From NCBI RefSeq assembly GCF_902833645.1, contig NZ_CADFGE010000011.1, forward strand, positions 248,001-312,000: 64,000 nucleotides of DNA, written 5' to 3'. The stretch is from Paraburkholderia fungorum (GTDB lineage: Bacteria > Pseudomonadota > Gammaproteobacteria > Burkholderiales > Burkholderiaceae). This document shows positions 8,049 through 17,091 of the stretch, one piece after another. Every line of letters begins with the position of its first letter. Within the stretch, counting starts at the first letter, position 1. A program made the translations under genes and the position numbers. Below the pieces are notes generated by a model. That model saw only the letters and a list, made by a program, of their open reading frames with translations. It had not been told where the DNA came from and searched no databases.

Positions 8049-9060
8049 GGGGGTGGGGTTTTGCCTGCTCGGCGGTTCTTGGTGTTTTTTTTGGCTTTGC
8101 CATGCTGGGGGGTTCGTGTTCTGTTCTGTTTGGTGGTCCTTTGGCCTTTCCTTGCTTTGTTAGTGGTCTATTGGCGTTGCCCCTGTGCGGGGCGGCACTT
8201 ACTTTCTTTGCCGCCGCAAAGAAAGATAAGCAAAGAAAGCGGCTCAAACCGCTAATTCTTAAGCGGGTCCCCCCGCACAGTCGCGGTAGTGGTGCATCTG
8301 GAATCTGTCGCCTCGCACATTCCGCTTTAGTGACAAGGCAGTCATACCTCCGGCGGCGCTGCGCGCGCCGATACCCGGCTCATAGAACCGGCCGCCGAAT
8401 TTTCGCTTCCGCGGTTTCGTCCATTCCCCGTCGCCGTTATATCGCTGTGACCTGGCTGCGGTTTGCTTCTCCCGTTTGCTCCGTTTCGTGATTCGCCGTT
8501 GCCTCGCTGCTCCCTCGATGCCGTTTCGCTCCCGCATTTGCCCCCGCGTCCTGACTCGCCGTTGCGTCGCTGCGGCAAGCACAACCGCGGCAGCGATCGG
8601 GATTGCACCGCGAATGCGACGCACAGACATCTTCTTTGAACTGGGTGTCGCCGATCATGGCGGGAGCGCCGCGCCGAGGCGAAGCCGACGGCCCCCGCTG
8701 CGCGAAACGAAGCCCCAGGTTTCCCAAGCAGACCCGTCCGCGACGCACGCAGTGCGGAGTGGGAGCTGATGAGCGCCTTGTCACTAGCGGGGAGTGTGCG
8801 GGGGCACGGATTCCAGATGCACCACTACCGTGGCTGTGCGGGGGACCCGCTTAAGAATTAGCGGTTTGAGCCGCTTTCTTTTGCCTACTTTTCTTTGCGG
8901 CAGGCAAAGAAAAGTAGGTGCCGCCCCGCACAGGGGCAACGCTAATAGACCACTAACACAACAAGGAAAGGCCAAACGACCAACAACAACCCAAGAAAAT
9001 CCCACCACCAAAGGCAAAACAGATAAACCAACCGCCGCGCAAGCAAAAAAGAACCAGAAC
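8049..9060. repeat. Repeat element A: about 1-kb intergenic element with long inverted arms
   Basis: The element fills the whole gap between the stop codons of nodJ and the convergent deaminase gene. The left arm (about 8140-8350) and right arm (about 8750-8985) are inverted imperfect copies of each other. Each arm holds GCCCC/GGGGC, a long CTTTGC/GCAAAG hairpin (right arm 8884-8898 with 8904-8918, perfect 15 bp; left arm 8198-8211 with 8216-8230, imperfect) and AGCGG/CCGCT. Outside the arms the left flank is G/T-rich and the right flank A/C-rich, partly mirror-image. The arms are of two subtypes: type 1 on the left (segment TTCCGCTTTAGTGACAAGGC) and type 2 on the right. The interior aligns with element B in inverted orientation. 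No credible gene is seen inside; open frames occur on both strands but are not consistently preserved. Confidence 0.85.
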
Positions 9061-9061
9061 C

Positions 9062-10510
9062 TCAAACAACAACCTCCCTCAGCAATTCCCGAACAACCCT
9101 CCGGGCCTCCCCCCCTAACTCCTTGATATCAACCCCTTCAATCAGATCATCAACAACCACCCGCTTCCCAGCAGAAAAAAGCGCCATCACCGAAGGCCTC
9201 CCTCCAGAAGCAACCGGCCCGATCGCCGGATCATGCAACCCAAAATACCTCGGATCATCGAGCCGATAAACCGCAATATCCGCGGCATACCCCACAGCCA
9301 CTTTCCCAACCTCATCAAGCCCCATCACCCGGGCGCCGCCCGCCGTCCCCCAATGAATCACCTCGGCAATGCTCGCCGCGCCCGCCCCGCCTTCGAAACT
9401 GCCGCCCCGATACGCCGGCTGCGCCAGCATCCCGAGGCGTGCCCGCTGCGCAAGCCAAGTCATGTGCACCTCGGAAATCATATCGGCCGCTTCGTTCGAG
9501 GCCGCGCCGTCGACGCCAATCGATACCGGCACCCCCGCGTCAGCCATTTCCCGCACCGGGCAAATACCGCTGCCCAGCCGCCCATTGCTCTGCGGACAAT
9601 GCGCGACACCGGTGCCCGTCTGCGCAAGCAACGCGATTTCGTCGGCGTCGACCTTGACCAGATGCGCGTACCACACATCGCTGCCAAGCCAGTCGTGCTC
9701 GCCGCAAAAAGCCACCGGCGATTTCCCGTACATCGAATACGCACTGTCCTGATAGCCGACCGTCTCCGACAGGTGACTGTGCATGCGCAATCCAAGGCGG
9801 CGCGCAACCGCCGCCGTCTCACGCATCTCCCGAGGGGAAATCGAATACAACACCGTGGTCGGCGCCATCACGACCCGCCGCATCGCTCGCGGTGAAGCGT
9901 CGTGGTATCTGGCCGCGAGCCGCTCGATATCGGCGACGTAAGCGTCCAGCGTTTCAGGTCGCAACGCCGTCGGCAAGTCGGCCTCGAGTTGCCGTGTTTG
10001 CGTCGCGCCGCCGCGCAGCAACACGAAACGCAACCCGAGTTTCTCCGCCTCCTCGAACAGAATCGCCGAACTGTCGAACGGCATGCCCGGGTAGTACACG
10101 TAGTTGTGATCGGCCACGGTCGCACAGCCGGAGCGCGCGAGTTCGATCAGCCCAATGCGCGCGGCGAGCCGGAAGCGCCGCTCGTCGAATAGCGCACGAA
10201 ACCGATAAGGCGTCGCGGCAAGCCACGGCGTAAGCGTGGCGTCGAGTCCGGCCGTGTCTCCCTTGAGCAGCGACTGGAACAGATGATGATGTGTATTGAC
10301 CCACGCCGGATAAATCACGCAGTCAGTAGCGTCCACGATCGTCTCGCCAGGTCGCGGCGCGAGCGCACCGATCTCGTCGATCGTATCGCCCACAATGCGA
10401 ATGTCGGGACCCGGCACGCGCGATGGATCGTCCGCGGTACCACGGCCACCTGTCATGATCGCGGCCGCGTTGCGGATCAGCGTGGAGGGTTGAGTGTCGT
10501 ATGTCGTCAT
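9062..10510 (-). CDS. Amidohydrolase, 8-oxoguanine deaminase-like
   Basis: A 482-residue metal-dependent hydrolase of the AtzB/TrzN/8-oxoguanine deaminase group. Metal-site motifs are the HxH at residues 74-76 (VNTHHHLFQ), the His in MHSHLSET, the His in WYAHLVKVD and the Asp in GVDGAASNEAADM. Family members hydrolyse exocyclic amino or substituted amino groups on purines, pyrimidines or triazines; 8-oxoguanine to urate is the commonest annotated reaction. It is last in a minus-strand operon and starts 18 bases after the permease stop, which suggests that the operon imports and breaks down an aminated heterocycle. The 3' end is unusually G/T-rich on the coding strand, next to repeat element A. 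Confidence 0.85.
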   Translation of the reverse strand: MTTYDTQPSTLIRNAAAIMTGGRGTADDPSRVPGPDIRIVGDTIDEIGALAPRPGETIVDATDCVIYPAWVNTHHHLFQSLLKGDTAGLDATLTPWLAATPYRFRALFDERRFRLAARIGLIELARSGCATVADHNYVYYPGMPFDSSAILFEEAEKLGLRFVLLRGGATQTRQLEADLPTALRPETLDAYVADIERLAARYHDASPRAMRRVVMAPTTVLYSISPREMRETAAVARRLGLRMHSHLSETVGYQDSAYSMYGKSPVAFCGEHDWLGSDVWYAHLVKVDADEIALLAQTGTGVAHCPQSNGRLGSGICPVREMADAGVPVSIGVDGAASNEAADMISEVHMTWLAQRARLGMLAQPAYRGGSFEGGAGAASIAEVIHWGTAGGARVMGLDEVGKVAVGYAADIAVYRLDDPRYFGLHDPAIGPVASGGRPSVMALFSAGKRVVVDDLIEGVDIKELGGEARRVVRELLREVVV

Positions 10511-10528
10511 AAGCCTGAGCGCAAAGAA

Positions 10529-11392
10529 TCAAAGTTGGCTATCGTGCCAGCCGCGCAAACCGATGCGCGACACCCACGCCGTGATGGCGAACAGTACGAC
10601 GCCCGTCACGGTGATCAGCAGCAGCGCCGCAAAGAGCCGGGGAATATTCAGCTGAAAACCCGCTTGCAGAATCTGATAGGCCAGCCCCGCGCCGCTGCCG
10701 CCCGTTCCCGCGACGAACTCGGCGACCACCGCACCGATCAACGACAGCCCGCTTGAAATCCGCAGTCCGCCGAAGAAATACGGCAACGCGCTCGGAATGC
10801 GCAGGCGCACCAGCGTCTGCCAACGGGTTGCGCGATTGATCCTGAAAAGGTTGATCAATCCCGGATTCACACTGCGCAAGCCGAGCGCCGTGTTCGAGAT
10901 GATCGGGAACAGGGCTACCAACGTCGCGCACAACACCAGCGCGACATTCATATCCTTGACCCAGATGATGATCAGCGGCGCGATCGCCACCACGGGGGTT
11001 ACCTGCAACAGAATCGCATACGGAAACAGGCTCGCTTCGATCAGCGGACTCTGCACGAACAGCAACGCGATAATCACGCCAAGCACGGTGGCAAGCGCAA
11101 ACGCCAGCAGCGTGATTTTCAGCGTCGCCAGCAAACTGCCGAACAATAGCGGTGCGTCCTGCACCAGTTCGGCCACGATCGCCAACGGCGACGGCACCAG
11201 ATACGCCGGCACCTTCATCAGCACGCACCAGCCCTGCCACAACGCCAGCATCACCATGCCAACGACCCACGGCGCGATTGCCTTCGCCACGCCGGGACGA
11301 TGCAGCCACGGACGGCGCGCGGCTTTCGCGGCCGCCGGGTTGCGCGCCGCGTTATGGTTGGCCGAATGACCCGCAAGCACTTCGCCCGTCAT
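10529..11392 (-). CDS. ABC transporter permease, SsuC/ThiX-type
   Basis: A 287-residue inner-membrane permease with about six membrane segments. It belongs to the nitrate/sulfonate/pyrimidine-precursor group; the coupling loop is near LINLFRINRATRWQTLVRLRIPSALPYFFGGLR in pieces. Its ATG overlaps the stop of the ATPase gene (ATGA). With the ATPase and the binding protein of this operon it forms a complete importer. Substrate is not visible from sequence; the neighbouring amidohydrolase points to a nucleobase-like compound. Confidence 0.88.
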   Translation of the reverse strand: MTGEVLAGHSANHNAARNPAAAKAARRPWLHRPGVAKAIAPWVVGMVMLALWQGWCVLMKVPAYLVPSPLAIVAELVQDAPLLFGSLLATLKITLLAFALATVLGVIIALLFVQSPLIEASLFPYAILLQVTPVVAIAPLIIIWVKDMNVALVLCATLVALFPIISNTALGLRSVNPGLINLFRINRATRWQTLVRLRIPSALPYFFGGLRISSGLSLIGAVVAEFVAGTGGSGAGLAYQILQAGFQLNIPRLFAALLLITVTGVVLFAITAWVSRIGLRGWHDSQL

Positions 11393-12222
11393 GATTGCAC
11401 TCCTGTTTCTTCGTTCGCGAACGACGCGCGATGCGCATCGGTAATCAGCTCGGAAAGTGTCTTGCAGTGCTGCATGAACGGCTCGCTGACACGGAACGCA
11501 TCGTCGCGTTCGAGCGGACCGTCAATCGGCACCTCGGCGATGATGCGGCCCGGCCGCGCCTGCATCACCACCACGCGGCTCGACAGATACACGGCTTCGT
11601 AAATGCTGTGCGTGACGAACACCACCGTCATGCCGCGCCGCTGCCACAGCGCGCGCAAATCGCCGTCGAGGCGGTTGCGGGTAAATTCGTCGAGCGCGCC
11701 GAACGGTTCGTCAAGCAACAGGAGGTCCGGCTCGGTGACGAGCGCACGCGCGAGCGACGCGCGCATCTGCATGCCGCCCGACAATTCGCGCGGCAGCACC
11801 TTGCCGAACTTCGCCAGCCCCACGCCATCGAGCGCTTCGGCAACACGCGCGTCGGCTTCGCGGCGCGGCACGCGTGCAAGATCGAGCGGCAGACGCACGT
11901 TATCGGCAACGGTCGCCCACGGCATCAAGGTCGCTTCCTGAAACACCATCGACATGCGCCGCCCCGGCGAGCCGACCGTCTCGAACGGTTGCCCCCACCA
12001 GCGCAGATGACCGTGCGTCGGCGTCTCGATGCCGGCGAACATTTTCAGCAAGGTGCTCTTGCCGCAGCCGGACGGCCCAAGTAAGGAAATGAACTCGCCG
12101 GATTCGATCGCGAGGCGCACGTCTTCGAGCGCGACCGTGCCGTTCGGATAGCGCTTGTCGACACGCTGCACCGAGAGCAGCGGCACAGGCGGGTTCGGGG
12201 AATAGGGTTCGGTCGAGGCCAT
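11389..12222 (-). CDS. ABC transporter ATP-binding protein, SsuB/ThiZ-type
   Basis: A 277-residue ATPase with Walker A GPSGCGKST, signature LSGGMQMRASLAR and Walker B DLLLLDEPFGALDE; the switch region is FVTHSIYEAVYL. This is the usual sequence of taurine/sulfonate/pyrimidine-type importers. Two in-frame starts exist. The ATG at 12228 overlaps the Rieske gene stop, but GGAGGA directly abuts it. The ATG at 12222 has proper spacing to the same GGAGGA, so I prefer it. It powers the permease encoded next. Confidence 0.9.
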   Translation of the reverse strand: MASTEPYSPNPPVPLLSVQRVDKRYPNGTVALEDVRLAIESGEFISLLGPSGCGKSTLLKMFAGIETPTHGHLRWWGQPFETVGSPGRRMSMVFQEATLMPWATVADNVRLPLDLARVPRREADARVAEALDGVGLAKFGKVLPRELSGGMQMRASLARALVTEPDLLLLDEPFGALDEFTRNRLDGDLRALWQRRGMTVVFVTHSIYEAVYLSSRVVVMQARPGRIIAEVPIDGPLERDDAFRVSEPFMQHCKTLSELITDAHRASFANEETGVQS

Positions 12223-12224
12223 GA

Positions 12225-13271
12225 TCATTCCTCCACGTTGATGGGGAATACTTCGCGAAAGACTTCGGATTCACCGTTATCGTTCAGCAGCTTCAGCAAC
12301 ATGCGGCGCATCAGCAAACCGGGCTGGTCCGATTCCATGTGGCATTCCTGCTGACGGCGTACGTCGATACAGGCGTCGTAGTCGGTCGCTTCGAGAATGT
12401 CGCGGTCTTCGTCTGTAATCGGACGGTCCCAGTCGATCAGTTCCTGCGTCGAGCAGGCGTCCTCAGTATCGTTGCGATAGAGCCATTGCGAGAGCATCAG
12501 CGTGCGGTCGTCGATCGGCGTCGCGCAGTTATAGATGATGTGATGGATGCCGCTCGCCGGATACACGCAGCCGAAGCGGCGCGCGAACGGCATGTACCAG
12601 CGGTTGATCAGATGACGCTCGGTGACTTCCTCGGTCGTGCCCGTGATGCGATAGCTCGCTGGCGGATTGCGCACCGGCACATGCGTCTCCGCTTCGAAGC
12701 CCCACTCGTTCGGCCGGAATTCGTACTTCGACGGCTTCGGATTGTCGAACAGACCGAAGTTGCCTTTATGCACGAAACTGAAATGCGAGTTGTCGAACGA
12801 GTTCTCCATCATGCGCAGCGGGCTCGTTTCCCAGCGCTCGTAGAACTGCAGAATGCGGCGGTAACCGGCTGCGCCTTCTTCAGGAAACTCGGGAATCGGC
12901 TGCAGCGGATCTTCGAGCGCGACCCACGCGTAGCCGTAACGTTCTTCGCAATGGTACGACGGCACGATCGCGCGCGACGGAATCGCGCCGCCGTTGTTCT
13001 GCGGAATCTTCACGCATTGGCCGCTGCAATCGTAGGTCCAGCCGTGATATCCGCAAGCGATGTTGCCGTCGCCGTCGATGAAACCCTTCGACAGTTTCGC
13101 GGTGCGATGACAGCAGCGATCGCGCAAGGCGTGCGGCTTGCCGCCTGCGCCCTTCCACAACACGATGGGCTCACCCAGCAGGGTGAACGGCTGCGGACCG
13201 GCATCGAGTTGCGCCATCGGCATGATTGCGTACCAGAAGCGGCGCAAGACTTTTTGACGGGTGACCAGCAT
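12225..13271 (-). CDS. Rieske (2Fe-2S) ring-hydroxylating oxygenase alpha subunit-like
   Basis: A 348-residue oxygenase. The Rieske cluster ligands are C53-x-H55 (DRCCHR) and C73-x2-H76 (CGYHGW). The mononuclear iron site is D160-x2-H163-x4-H168 (FDNSHFSFVH), with an acidic residue near DYDACID as likely third ligand. This is the architecture of single-component alpha subunits such as VanA, caffeine N-demethylases and pheophorbide-type oxygenases, which insert oxygen or remove N/O-methyl groups. No ferredoxin reductase is encoded nearby, so electrons must come from elsewhere. It lies between the binding protein and the ATPase in one operon. Confidence 0.9.
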   Translation of the reverse strand: MLVTRQKVLRRFWYAIMPMAQLDAGPQPFTLLGEPIVLWKGAGGKPHALRDRCCHRTAKLSKGFIDGDGNIACGYHGWTYDCSGQCVKIPQNNGGAIPSRAIVPSYHCEERYGYAWVALEDPLQPIPEFPEEGAAGYRRILQFYERWETSPLRMMENSFDNSHFSFVHKGNFGLFDNPKPSKYEFRPNEWGFEAETHVPVRNPPASYRITGTTEEVTERHLINRWYMPFARRFGCVYPASGIHHIIYNCATPIDDRTLMLSQWLYRNDTEDACSTQELIDWDRPITDEDRDILEATDYDACIDVRRQQECHMESDQPGLLMRRMLLKLLNDNGESEVFREVFPINVEE

Positions 13272-13330
13272 GGGAAAAACTCCTTCTTCGAGCGTTCAGG
13301 CGTATACGCGGTGCATGTACCTGGGATACC

Positions 13331-14362
13331 TCAGGGCATGACCTTCGCGTTCTGGATGTATTGCAGCGTGTAGGCCGAGTGATAGTCGGTCGAGGGCTTG
13401 AGCAGCTTCGCGTCGACCATGTATTCGAAGGTCTTCTTCCACCGCGCGTCGGTCATCGTGCCGATGCCTTGCGTCGCTGCGTCGCCGCCCGTCACGAGCT
13501 TGAGTTTCTTCAGTTGCGCCACGCCGTACGCGAGTTGACCATCGCTCATCTGCGGGTTGTCTTTCTTGATCAGTGCATTGGCGGGCGCCGGATCGTTCAG
13601 ATAGCTCTTCCAGCCTTCCATTGAAGCCTTCACGAAACGCGCCACCACATCCGGCTTGTTCTTCAACGTATCGCGCATCGTGACGATCGTCGTGTTGTAG
13701 GGCGGATAGCCATCGTCGGCGAACAGGAAGAAGTGCGCGTTTGCGTGGGCCTGTTCGGCCTGATAGGTTTCGGACGACGGATACGCCTGCATCGCCACGT
13801 TCGGGTCGGCAAAGAACGGTTGCAGGTTGAAGGTGTACGGACGCGCTTGCGCCTCGGTGTAGCCGTACTTCGCCTTCAGCCACGGCCACCAGGTCGTGCG
13901 GCCCGAACCGGCGACGAGAATCGTCTTGTTCTTCAGTCCGCCGAGACTGGTCACGTCGGCATGCGTCATCATGCCTTGCGGGTCGTACTGGAACGCCGCG
14001 GCAACCGTGGTGACAGGAATGCCGGCTTCGACGCTCGAGAGCACCTGGAAGTCGTAGCCGAGCAGGAAGTCGGCCTGGCCGCCGGCGAGCAACTGCATGC
14101 TGTTGACTTGCGGCCCACCCATTTTGATCGTGACATCCAGACCGTACTTCTTGTAGATGCCGGTGGCGATCGCCTGATAGAAGCCGCCGTGCTCGGCTTG
14201 CGCATACCAGTTGGTCAGCAAGGTCACGTGATCTTCCGCGTGGACCAGCGGCGCGGCAAGTGCGGCACCGGCGAGCGCGGCGGCGCTGACGGTGCGTGCC
14301 ACGAATGAGCGGACGCACGAGCCAATTCGTGCATAAGCTGAGAGAAGACGCGGAACGCGCAT
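13331..14362 (-). CDS. ABC transporter substrate-binding protein, NMT1/THI5 type
   Basis: A 343-residue periplasmic protein. The signal peptide covers about residues 1-40 (hydrophobic TVSAAALAGAALAAPLVHA). The mature sequence VTLLTNWYAQAEHGGFYQAIATG is typical of the NMT1/THI5-like family, which binds pyrimidine precursors, formyl-aminopyrimidines or related heterocycles. The start ATG at 14362 is chosen because the signal peptide begins there; a longer frame upstream adds an unlikely extension. It is first gene of the operon with the Rieske oxygenase, transporter and deaminase. Confidence 0.87.
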   Translation of the reverse strand: MRVPRLLSAYARIGSCVRSFVARTVSAAALAGAALAAPLVHAEDHVTLLTNWYAQAEHGGFYQAIATGIYKKYGLDVTIKMGGPQVNSMQLLAGGQADFLLGYDFQVLSSVEAGIPVTTVAAAFQYDPQGMMTHADVTSLGGLKNKTILVAGSGRTTWWPWLKAKYGYTEAQARPYTFNLQPFFADPNVAMQAYPSSETYQAEQAHANAHFFLFADDGYPPYNTTIVTMRDTLKNKPDVVARFVKASMEGWKSYLNDPAPANALIKKDNPQMSDGQLAYGVAQLKKLKLVTGGDAATQGIGTMTDARWKKTFEYMVDAKLLKPSTDYHSAYTLQYIQNAKVMP

Positions 14363-15209
14363 AGCTGAACTCCGTGTGAACGTAGGGATAGTTGTGAGAA
14401 TGGGAAAGCCGGACGATAAGGAACGGGCGACGCGGCCCATGCGGCGCCAGCGCACGAGATCAGGCAGACGCGCACAGGTATGCACATGAGCGAACGCATG
14501 CGGCTCGCCGCGCGTGGCCGCACGACTCGCACTGACGCCTGACTGTTGGATGAAAATTTGGGGCAACTGCATCGCACGCTCCTTGTTGGCGGAACCGGAC
14601 GGTTCCGTTCAAACGCCGAATTGCTTCGACGTGGGCGCACGATGCGCCCCAAGAGCAATGCCCCACGGTGACCGGCACTCGCGTGCCGGCTCGCTAGCCG
14701 CTTCTACTCTGGTTTTCCATTAAGCGAATGTTGTGCCAGTTGTTGAGAAACGCCCCGATGACGCGCGCCCATCGAACGTTTGGGTATCTCGCGCCCTGCG
14801 GTTGCGGTGGTGACTTTGCACTCGCGCGAAGCGGCGCGGCACCGCGTGGGTGCATGCGGTGCCCCTTTGGCGCACCCCACGCGGTGAGCGACGCGGGGCA
14901 AACTGCAGCCGCGCGAAGACGCCGATCAAGGGTGCAATCAGTCTCCGCCTAACTGCCCGCACAAAAAAATCGGCCGGGGCGGGTCTCGGTCAAGGGCTGA
15001 CGCCAGACGCCAGCCCAAGCGGCTTTGCTGCGATTTGCCCGCAAAAGACGCATAGATTTTCCCCTTCGAACCGCTTTCACAGCGTGGACATTTTTTCCGA
15101 TTTATTACTGATTATTTTTTTCCTGTAATCACCTATTTTGCTGCATGCAGCAAAGTGTGCGCAAAGCGAACCGGCTGCCGCCCCTTAACGGATAAGAAAG
15201 GAGACACCT
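14363..15209. other. Long intergenic region between divergent transporter operon and glycosyltransferase
   Basis: About 850 bases without a credible gene. It should hold the promoter of the heterocycle-uptake operon on the left and of the glycosyltransferase on the right. At 14843-14885 there is an imperfect GC-rich inverted repeat (GCGTGG with CCACGC). The segment 15075-15135 is distinctly AT-rich for this genome, and a short TGCTGCATGCAGCA palindrome follows at about 15140. No riboswitch fold was recognised. Confidence 0.5.
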
Positions 15210-16337
15210 GTGTTCACCTTCTCCACCCCCTCCCCCACAGCCCAGTCCGCTCCCAAAGTTTCCATTTGCCTGCCGACCTGCAATCGGCCTGAGTTGATCG
15301 CGGAGTGCATCGATTCGTGCCTCGCGCAAACCTATGGCGATCTGGAGATCGTTATCGGCGACGATTCAAAGGACGGCCGCACCCAGCAGTTGATCGAGCA
15401 ACGCTATCCGAACGAACCGCGCATCCGCTATGTGATGAATCAGCCGCCGCTCGGTCAGGCGCGCAATGTCGCAAGCCTGTTCGAGCGTGCTCGCGGCGAC
15501 AAGATTCTGCTGATTCACGACGACGATCTGCTCACCACCGACGGCATCGAAAAACTCGTGTCGCTATGGGCACTTCATCCACACCTGGAAGTGGCGTTCG
15601 CCAATCAGTACGAGGCCGATCACAATGGCATAGTCGACCTCGACGCGAGCATGCGCCTGAACATCGCGTTTCATCGCACGAGAGACGCCGAAGGCCTGCA
15701 GCCTTTGCCCGGCAGAACCGGCTTGATCCAGATGTTCCCGAACAACGGCTGGATGGCCAACGCGGACCTGGTCAAGCGGATCGGTTACACGGATCAGTAC
15801 GGCACGTGCTGCGATTTCGTGTTCGGCACCGAACTCTGTCTCGCCGCGCGCGAGGTGTTCTATCTGCACGAATACGTGTCGGTCTACCGGAAGACGGCGA
15901 CCTCGATCTCGCATAGCACGCGCGGCACGACAAGCTCCGCGCCCGTTAGTGCGTATGCGTTCGTCAAGGCGCTGAGGCTGCCGCCGCAACTGGAACCGTC
16001 ACGCAAGCTGGCATTGCGCCGGCTCGCGCCGATTGTCGTCTCGGTTCACGCGAAGAACCAGCAGGTGGCGCCTGGCTTGAAGATCCTGTTCACGCATCTG
16101 TTTGCCTACAACTACGGTTTGAGTATGCGGTTCTGTTACCACCTGCTGATGCTCTCACGCGCGGCTGTGAACCTGCGGCAGCACGCAGCGGTGACGAGCG
16201 TAGCCGCGGCAGCGTCAGGCGTGGCCGCGGCAGCGTCGGGGGTAGCCGCAGCAGCATCGGCTGTCGTTGCCGAGCCGGGGGCCGCTGTGACCGAACTCGT
16301 TACCGACATCGTGACCGATCGATCCGAACTGATCTGA
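15210..16337 (+). CDS. Family 2 glycosyltransferase with Ala-rich C-terminal repeats
   Basis: A 375-residue cytoplasmic or membrane-associated sugar transferase. The GT-A fold start KVSICLPTCNRPELIAECIDSCLAQ and the metal-binding segment ILLIHDDDLLTTDGIE are clear. The acceptor and donor are unknown. The GTG start is preceded by AAGGAG at good spacing. The C-terminus carries three near-identical 7-residue repeats (VAAAASG) encoded by a 21-bp tandem repeat at about 16200-16262, followed by an acidic tail, which looks like a recent low-complexity extension. There are no adjacent polysaccharide genes. Confidence 0.85.
   Translation: MFTFSTPSPTAQSAPKVSICLPTCNRPELIAECIDSCLAQTYGDLEIVIGDDSKDGRTQQLIEQRYPNEPRIRYVMNQPPLGQARNVASLFERARGDKILLIHDDDLLTTDGIEKLVSLWALHPHLEVAFANQYEADHNGIVDLDASMRLNIAFHRTRDAEGLQPLPGRTGLIQMFPNNGWMANADLVKRIGYTDQYGTCCDFVFGTELCLAAREVFYLHEYVSVYRKTATSISHSTRGTTSSAPVSAYAFVKALRLPPQLEPSRKLALRRLAPIVVSVHAKNQQVAPGLKILFTHLFAYNYGLSMRFCYHLLMLSRAAVNLRQHAAVTSVAAAASGVAAAASGVAAAASAVVAEPGAAVTELVTDIVTDRSELI
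16200..16262 (+). repeat. 21-bp tandem repeat in the glycosyltransferase 3' end
   Basis: Three imperfect copies of a 21-bp unit (beginning GTAGCCGCGGCAGCGTCAGGC or close variants) encode VAAAASG repeats. The copies differ at only a few third-codon positions, which suggests recent slippage-type expansion. Confidence 0.75.
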
Positions 16338-16365
16338 CCAATGCCGCTCTAGCCAGGCGCGGCCG

Positions 16366-17091
16366 TTAGTCGCCAGACAATGCCTGTGTGGTGGCCGGCG
16401 TGAGCGGCTGTACGATGCGCTTGCGCCGCGTCAACGCATACGTCGCGATGCGGTCTAGCGCCGTGCACAGCACCAGATAGATGAAGCCGACGAACAGGAA
16501 TATCTGTGCGGGATACACCATCAGCCGGTTGCTGACCTGCGTCGCGACGAACGACAACTCGCCGACGCCGACGATGTACGCGAGCGAAGTGTCTTTCACC
16601 AGCGACACCCATTGATTGACGAACGAAGGCGCCATGATGCGCATCGCCTGAGGCAGCAACACGTAGCGCAGTGCTTGCATCCGTGTGAGGCCGAGCGACA
16701 GGCCGGCTTGCCACTGACCGTCGCCGACAGCGCGAATGCCTGCGTGCACCGAGTGCGCAAGGTACGCACCGCCGATCAGCGAGAGCGCGCAAACGACCGT
16801 CGCAAGTCCCGGCACGTCGACATGAAAAACCATCGGCAGCAGGAAATAAGTCCAGAAGATCAGCATCAGCACCGGAATCGCGCGAAAGAAACCGATCACG
16901 AGCAGCAAGGGCACACGGGCGATGCGCCCCGCCATCGCCAGCGCAATCCCGCCCGCGAGCCCGAGCACCGCCGAAGCCAGCGCGGAACACACTGCCAGCA
17001 CCAGCGTAAGCGCCGCGCCGCCGAGCGGCCCTTGCGGAAATGCACCGACCAGCAAATACGGCAAATTATTGGCGAACAATGACCATGTCAT
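16366..17091 (-). CDS. Amino-acid ABC transporter permease (GltK-type)
   Basis: A 241-residue His/Glu/Gln/Arg/opine-type inner-membrane permease. LVIGFFRAIPVLMLIFWTYF is the family motif near residue 80 and the coupling loop is GLSLGLTRMQALRYVLLPQAMR. The ATG overlaps the stop of the preceding permease gene (ATGA). It is last in its operon; directly after it comes the convergent glycosyltransferase, so no ATPase gene follows, which is unusual. Substrate probably an acidic or polar amino acid. Confidence 0.9.
   Translation of the reverse strand: MTWSLFANNLPYLLVGAFPQGPLGGAALTLVLAVCSALASAVLGLAGGIALAMAGRIARVPLLLVIGFFRAIPVLMLIFWTYFLLPMVFHVDVPGLATVVCALSLIGGAYLAHSVHAGIRAVGDGQWQAGLSLGLTRMQALRYVLLPQAMRIMAPSFVNQWVSLVKDTSLAYIVGVGELSFVATQVSNRLMVYPAQIFLFVGFIYLVLCTALDRIATYALTRRKRIVQPLTPATTQALSGD

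Noticed and set aside
8259..8630. Frames inside element A, for example one reading MSVRRIRGAIPIAAAVVLAA on the minus strand
   Set aside because: Parts recur in element B (ARSAAGGMTALSL), but length differences between the copies shift the frame and stops interrupt the arms. Nucleotide similarity, not protein similarity, is conserved.
8049..9060. Insertion sequence
   Set aside because: No transposase or remnant was recognised and no target duplication could be seen; element class left open.
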